Part shown: positions 61,260-64,000 of the stretch, one piece after another
How the letters are laid out: each line of letters starts with the position of its first letter
Position numbering within the stretch: position 1 is the stretch's first letter
Origin: Arthrobacter_E sp041360795
GTDB taxonomy: Bacteria > Actinomycetota > Actinomycetes > Actinomycetales > Micrococcaceae
DNA length: 64,000 bases
Reading direction: 5' to 3'
NCBI RefSeq assembly: GCF_041360795.1
Contig: NZ_JBFUPW010000002.1
Location: 590,101 to 654,100 of the forward strand
Translations under genes and position numbers: made by a program
Notes under the pieces: generated by a model
What the model saw: the letters and a program-made list of their open reading frames with translations, nothing else
Told to the model about the DNA's origin: nothing
The model's database searches: none

Positions 61260-61975
61260 GCCGTCACCAGCCCTTCCTCCGGCGCCACGTCCTCAGCGCC
61301 GGTCAGGACGCCGGCGTCCAGGTGCAGCCGCCAAGCCGAACGCTCTGCCACCGCGCGGTCGTGGGTGATCGTCACGAGCGCGGCCGAGGTCTCCTCGGCG
61401 ACTTCCTCCAGGAGACTCATGACGGCCTGCCCCGTCTCCACGTCGAGAGCGCCTGTCGGTTCGTCGGCGAGAATGAGGCGTGGGCGCCGCACCAGTGCCC
61501 TGGCGATCGCCACGCGCTGCTGCTCACCGCCCGACAGCCGCACGGGCTTCACATCGGCCCGGGCAGCCAGTCCCACACGGTCCAGGAGCTGCAGGGCGAG
61601 CTCACGGCGGCGCCAGAAGGCCCGCCCCGACGCGTAGTAGAGCGGCGTCATGACGTTCTCCAGCGCCGTGCGTTCGGGCAGGAGATTGAACTGCTGAAAC
61701 ACGAACCCCACGCTCTCGCCACGGACGCGGGCGCGGCGCGCCTCGCCCATGCGCCGAGCCGGGAGGCCGAGGAAGTCGAGCTCGCCGCTCGTCGGGACAT
61801 CCAGCAGTCCCAGGAGGTTGAGCAGAGTGGACTTCCCTCCTCCCGACCGACCCACGACGGCGAGACGGTCGCCTTCGTGAAGGTCCAGTGAGACGCCCTT
61901 GAGAATATGGAGCTCACTGTCATCGGGCAAGGTCACCGACTTGGTGACGTCCCGCAGGCTGACCAGCAGACTCAT
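61256..61975 (-). CDS. MacB/LolD-type ABC efflux ATPase
   Basis: A 239-residue ATPase. Walker A is VVGRSGGGKST, the Q-loop GFVFQQFNLLPERTALENVMTPLYY is typical of the MacB/LolD/FtsE group, the signature is LSGGEQQRVAIARALVRRP, Walker B is LILADEPTGALD, and the H-loop is LVTITHD. The ATG at 61975 lies one base after the adaptor gene stop, and its own stop overlaps the permease start, so all three genes are tightly coupled. Confidence 0.92.
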   Translation of the reverse strand: MSLLVSLRDVTKSVTLPDDSELHILKGVSLDLHEGDRLAVVGRSGGGKSTLLNLLGLLDVPTSGELDFLGLPARRMGEARRARVRGESVGFVFQQFNLLPERTALENVMTPLYYASGRAFWRRRELALQLLDRVGLAARADVKPVRLSGGEQQRVAIARALVRRPRLILADEPTGALDVETGQAVMSLLEEVAEETSAALVTITHDRAVAERSAWRLHLDAGVLTGAEDVAPEEGLVTA

Positions 61976-61976
61976 C

Positions 61977-63266
61977 TCAGCCGCCCATCGGGCTGAAGCC
62001 GGCCGGACCTGAGCCGGGACCACCCTGTCCCTGAGGCGCGGGCACACCGGGCAGGAACTCGAGGATCTGTTCGCCCTCTTTGAGGCCCTTGGTGACCTGG
62101 ACCTGCACACCGTCGCTCAGACCGAGCGACACCTTGCGTTCCACGAATCCCGCGGGAGTCACGGACGTGCCGCCGGCCGCTGCCACCGAGCCGCCTCCCG
62201 CAGCGGCGCCCTGCCCGGGATTCCCCTGGCCTGAATTCCCCTGGACCGCAGCGCCCTTACCTGCTGCGCCTTCGCCCGGTTCCGCCGGCTGGCCCCCTTC
62301 CGAGCCGCCGGACCCCGTCGACTTCACCCAGACCGTTCCCTCCTGGAAACTGCCCTTCACAGCGGTCAACGGCACCGTCAGCACGTTCTCCGCCACCCCG
62401 GCGGTCAGCTTGAGGGTGGCCCCGAGGCCGGGGAACACCTTCACCGTGGCGGGAACAGGACACGAGACGGTCCCTGTCGCCGTGGAACCGCCGTCAGAAG
62501 CTCCGGTCCCCTGCCCTGGTCCGGGCCCCGGCCTCCCGGCGCCACCGGAAGCTCCACCGGCGCCGCTGTCGGTGGAGGTCTTTGAATCGGCGGAACCTGT
62601 CGCCTTGCCCAGAGCCACGTCCGAGCACGTGAAGGGCGCCGGACCGCCTGTGACGGTCACCTCGGCCTTCGCGGGCCTGTCGAGGAGGCGGTATTGCTGC
62701 TGAGCGTCGAGCGAGCCGGTGACACTGTAGGTACCGGGGTCCACCGCACCCAGGTTCTCTCCGACGGTGACCTGCTGGCCCAGCAGCGCCGTGAAGTCTT
62801 TCAGCACCCCTGCGGAGGGTGCGAGGACGTCCAGGTAGTCGTACTGTACGGGCGCCTGCTTCACGGGAGACTTGGCGGCCTCCTGGCCGGCCTCCTGGTT
62901 CTGGGAACTGTCGCCCGTGGCGGACGACTCGTTCTGCGCCTCCCGGACCTTGCGCACCTGGAACAGCGGGCTCCCCTCGGCGACCGGTTTCCCGGAGGAG
63001 ATGTACAGGTACACCACGGTCCCGGCCTCAGTGCTCCGCACCGGAACGGCAGGATCCGCCTGAACCGCCCCCTTGACCTCGACGACGTTCGACACCGTCG
63101 CCCGGCCTGCCGGCACGACGGGGGCCTCAAAGCCGACCTCCGGAGCTGAAACCTGCTCTGCGCCTTTCACCCCGTCGACGAAGGCGATCTTGACGAGTGA
63201 CGCCGCGATCACGGCACCGAGCACCAGCCACAGTGACGGTAAGACGGCGCGCCGGAAAAACTTCAT
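61977..63266 (-). CDS. Efflux adaptor (HlyD/MacA-like membrane fusion protein)
   Basis: A 429-residue protein. It starts MKFFRRAVLPSLWLVLGAVIAASLV, a single membrane anchor. The outer part has a lipoyl/barrel-type pattern (STEAGTVVYLYISSGKPVAEGSPLFQVRKV and QYDYLDVLAPSAGVLKDFTALLGQQVTVGENLG). Two low-complexity Gly/Pro/Ser stretches interrupt the later domains (about 255-285 and 335-375), and the C-terminal domain begins near ERKVSLGLSDGVQVQVTKGLKEGEQI. In a Gram-positive cell it would link the MacB-like permease to the outside. The ATG at 63266 follows a G-rich site and starts the three-gene operon. Confidence 0.87.
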   Translation of the reverse strand: MKFFRRAVLPSLWLVLGAVIAASLVKIAFVDGVKGAEQVSAPEVGFEAPVVPAGRATVSNVVEVKGAVQADPAVPVRSTEAGTVVYLYISSGKPVAEGSPLFQVRKVREAQNESSATGDSSQNQEAGQEAAKSPVKQAPVQYDYLDVLAPSAGVLKDFTALLGQQVTVGENLGAVDPGTYSVTGSLDAQQQYRLLDRPAKAEVTVTGGPAPFTCSDVALGKATGSADSKTSTDSGAGGASGGAGRPGPGPGQGTGASDGGSTATGTVSCPVPATVKVFPGLGATLKLTAGVAENVLTVPLTAVKGSFQEGTVWVKSTGSGGSEGGQPAEPGEGAAGKGAAVQGNSGQGNPGQGAAAGGGSVAAAGGTSVTPAGFVERKVSLGLSDGVQVQVTKGLKEGEQILEFLPGVPAPQGQGGPGSGPAGFSPMGG

Positions 63267-63406
63267 GTAGTGCCCCCAATAGTGAATGAAAGCCACGTCA
63301 GAGTGTGGCTTCCGGCACAGTCTATCCATTGCCCAAGCGAGCGTCTTGTCAAAGGAGCAAGGCCCACCGGGAGTGGGCTATTAAACACGGACAGCCCCTT
63401 GATGGG

Positions 63407-63572
63407 GCTGAGGTGGCCCCTTGGTGGTCTTGGGGGTGGTCCGCGACGGCGGGGTGGTTGTGGTGTGGGTGTTGGGGGGCGTGGCCCGGCGCGGGTGGCC
63501 GGGTGGTGGGTTGTTAACGACGGCAGCCCCCGGGTGTGGGGGCTGTTGGTGTTTGTGGTGGTGGTTGATGCA
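63407..63572 (-). other. C/A-rich, G-poor stretch past the rrn terminators
   Basis: On the leftward transcript this stretch is rich in C and A with few G, apart from one hairpin (about 63522-63547, GCCCCC with GGGGGC). Such C-over-G bubbles are the sequence type bound by Rho (rut sites). Open frames here give only Pro/Thr/His low-complexity peptides and are not supported. Confidence 0.5.
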
Positions 63573-63574
63573 GT

Positions 63575-63606
63575 GATGGCCCCGAGCGTCGTTGCTCGGG
63601 GCCATC
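63575..63606 (-). terminator. Primary terminator of the rrn operon
   Basis: A perfect 13-bp stem (GATGGCCCCGAGC and its complement) with a six-base loop, about 13 bases past the 5S 3' end. A second hairpin lies about 30 bases further on. Confidence 0.85.
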
Positions 63607-63619
63607 CCTTTGTGGTTGT

Positions 63620-63738
63620 GTCCGGCGGTGTCCTACTCTCCCACACCCTCGCGAGTGCAGTACCATCGGCGCTGTGGGTCTTAGCTTCCGGGTTCGGAAT
63701 GGGACCGGGCGTTTCCCCCACGCTATGACCGCCGTAAC
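63620..63738 (-). rRNA. rrf: 5S ribosomal RNA
   Basis: About 119 bases read leftward. It begins GTTACGGCGGTCATAGCG, carries GAAACGCCCGGTCCCATTCC and GAACCCGGAAGCTAAGACC, and ends with GGACACCGCCGGAC pairing with the 5' end. Ends are accurate to a few bases. Confidence 0.95.
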
Positions 63739-63959
63739 TCTTTCAAACACCCCACCTGGGTGGGGGTTGGTTTGTAAGGGTCACTGGATCGTTTCCGTGA
63801 CACGCAACACCGTGCCTGTGGTGACAGGGGTGGTGTTGCTTATTCAATTATGTCTGGTTCCCTGGTTTCAAACTGGTGGGTTTGTTGTTTGGGGACCGCA
63901 TGGTGGACGCGTAGCACAGTGTTTTTTTGACCCACACCCGGGTGGGGTGTGGTGTGTGG
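63739..63959 (-). other. 23S-5S intergenic spacer
   Basis: About 220 bases with no tRNA. Paired segments likely used in rRNA processing are suggested by GGTGACAGGGGTGGTG and CACCCCACC-type sequences. Nothing else is seen. Confidence 0.6.
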
Positions 63960-64000
63960 TCAGGTTGTCGGCTTATTAGTACCGGTCAGCTTCACAGGTC
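63960..64000 (-). rRNA. rrl: 23S ribosomal RNA, 3' end (cut by window edge)
   Basis: Read leftward, the last 41 bases match the conserved 23S 3' end (GACCTGTGAAGCTGACCGG, then TACTAATAAGCCGAC). The 3' boundary is approximate and the rest of the gene lies beyond the window. Confidence 0.85.

Noticed and set aside
63381..63605. A 74-codon frame downstream of 5S rRNA
   Set aside because: It encodes only low-complexity Pro/Thr/His and crosses the rrn terminator hairpin.

Overview
The window is high-GC DNA with dense, mostly short-spaced genes and many GTG/TTG starts. Its gene content is typical of Actinobacteria: an actinobacterial-type SerC, DUF3263, DUF3027, DUF4395 and DUF4032 proteins, a ThrE exporter, an MsiK/UgpC-type sugar ATPase, OtsA/OtsB, a WXG100 protein, IdeR, and a GroEL with two CIRCE sites. 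The 5S and 23S sequences, the FemX-type peptidoglycan bridge enzyme and the gene mix point to Micrococcaceae, most likely Arthrobacter in the broad sense. That placement is inference; no database search was made. The DNA looks chromosomal. I saw no prophage, insertion sequence, plasmid gene or CRISPR array.

Layout. 1-4.3 kb: the end of an ABC exporter gene, a candidate small RNA, an aquaporin, a degenerate MoeA-like protein and an HNH nuclease. 4.3-6.6 kb: two secreted cell-wall hydrolases, each behind its own c-di-AMP (ydaO) riboswitch. 6.7-12.8 kb: IdeR, SerC, a cold-shock/DUF3027 pair, a two-component system and an orphan WXG100 protein. 12.8-19 kb: an RNase HI fusion, GroEL, DUF3263/LytR_C, Ung, and a siderophore-interacting protein with an IdeR box at its start. 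19-22 kb: ThrE exporter and FemX-like ligase. 22.3-28 kb: gcvP-gcvT-sdaA behind a tandem glycine riboswitch. 28-33.3 kb: a TetR/MFS divergon and an agmatine deiminase-permease unit. 33.4-41.8 kb: Dps, a polysaccharide deacetylase, gcvH-glyA behind a second tandem glycine riboswitch, lipA-metF, a Tat-exported phosphoesterase, DUF4395 and a MerR/TipAS regulator. 42-47 kb: an SsuABC-like transporter with an LLM monooxygenase and a flavin reductase. 47.4-51.5 kb: a secreted AMIN-like protein and MgtA behind an M-box. 51.6-63.3 kb: tRNA-Thr, a DsbA-like protein, OtsAB, sugar ATPase, GH20 hexosaminidase, DUF4032 and a MacAB-type efflux operon. 63.5 kb to the end: terminators, 5S rRNA and the 3' tip of 23S rRNA of an rrn operon read leftward.

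The main theme is RNA-level control. Five riboswitches lie in 64 kb: two c-di-AMP, two tandem glycine and one Mg2+ M-box. They control cell-wall hydrolysis, glycine/serine/one-carbon flow and magnesium uptake. Between the M-box and mgtA there is a 23-codon ORF with a nine-base perfect Shine-Dalgarno, a candidate leader peptide. The glycine genes form two separately controlled units that join P, T and H proteins, serine hydroxymethyltransferase and serine dehydratase, with lipoyl synthase and a folate reductase next door. Other points worth following are a lipA gene with codon use unlike its neighbours, an aquaporin with non-standard selectivity-filter residues, a 30-bp inverted repeat beside tRNA-Thr, and well-formed operators for IdeR, TetR, MerR and HrcA targets.
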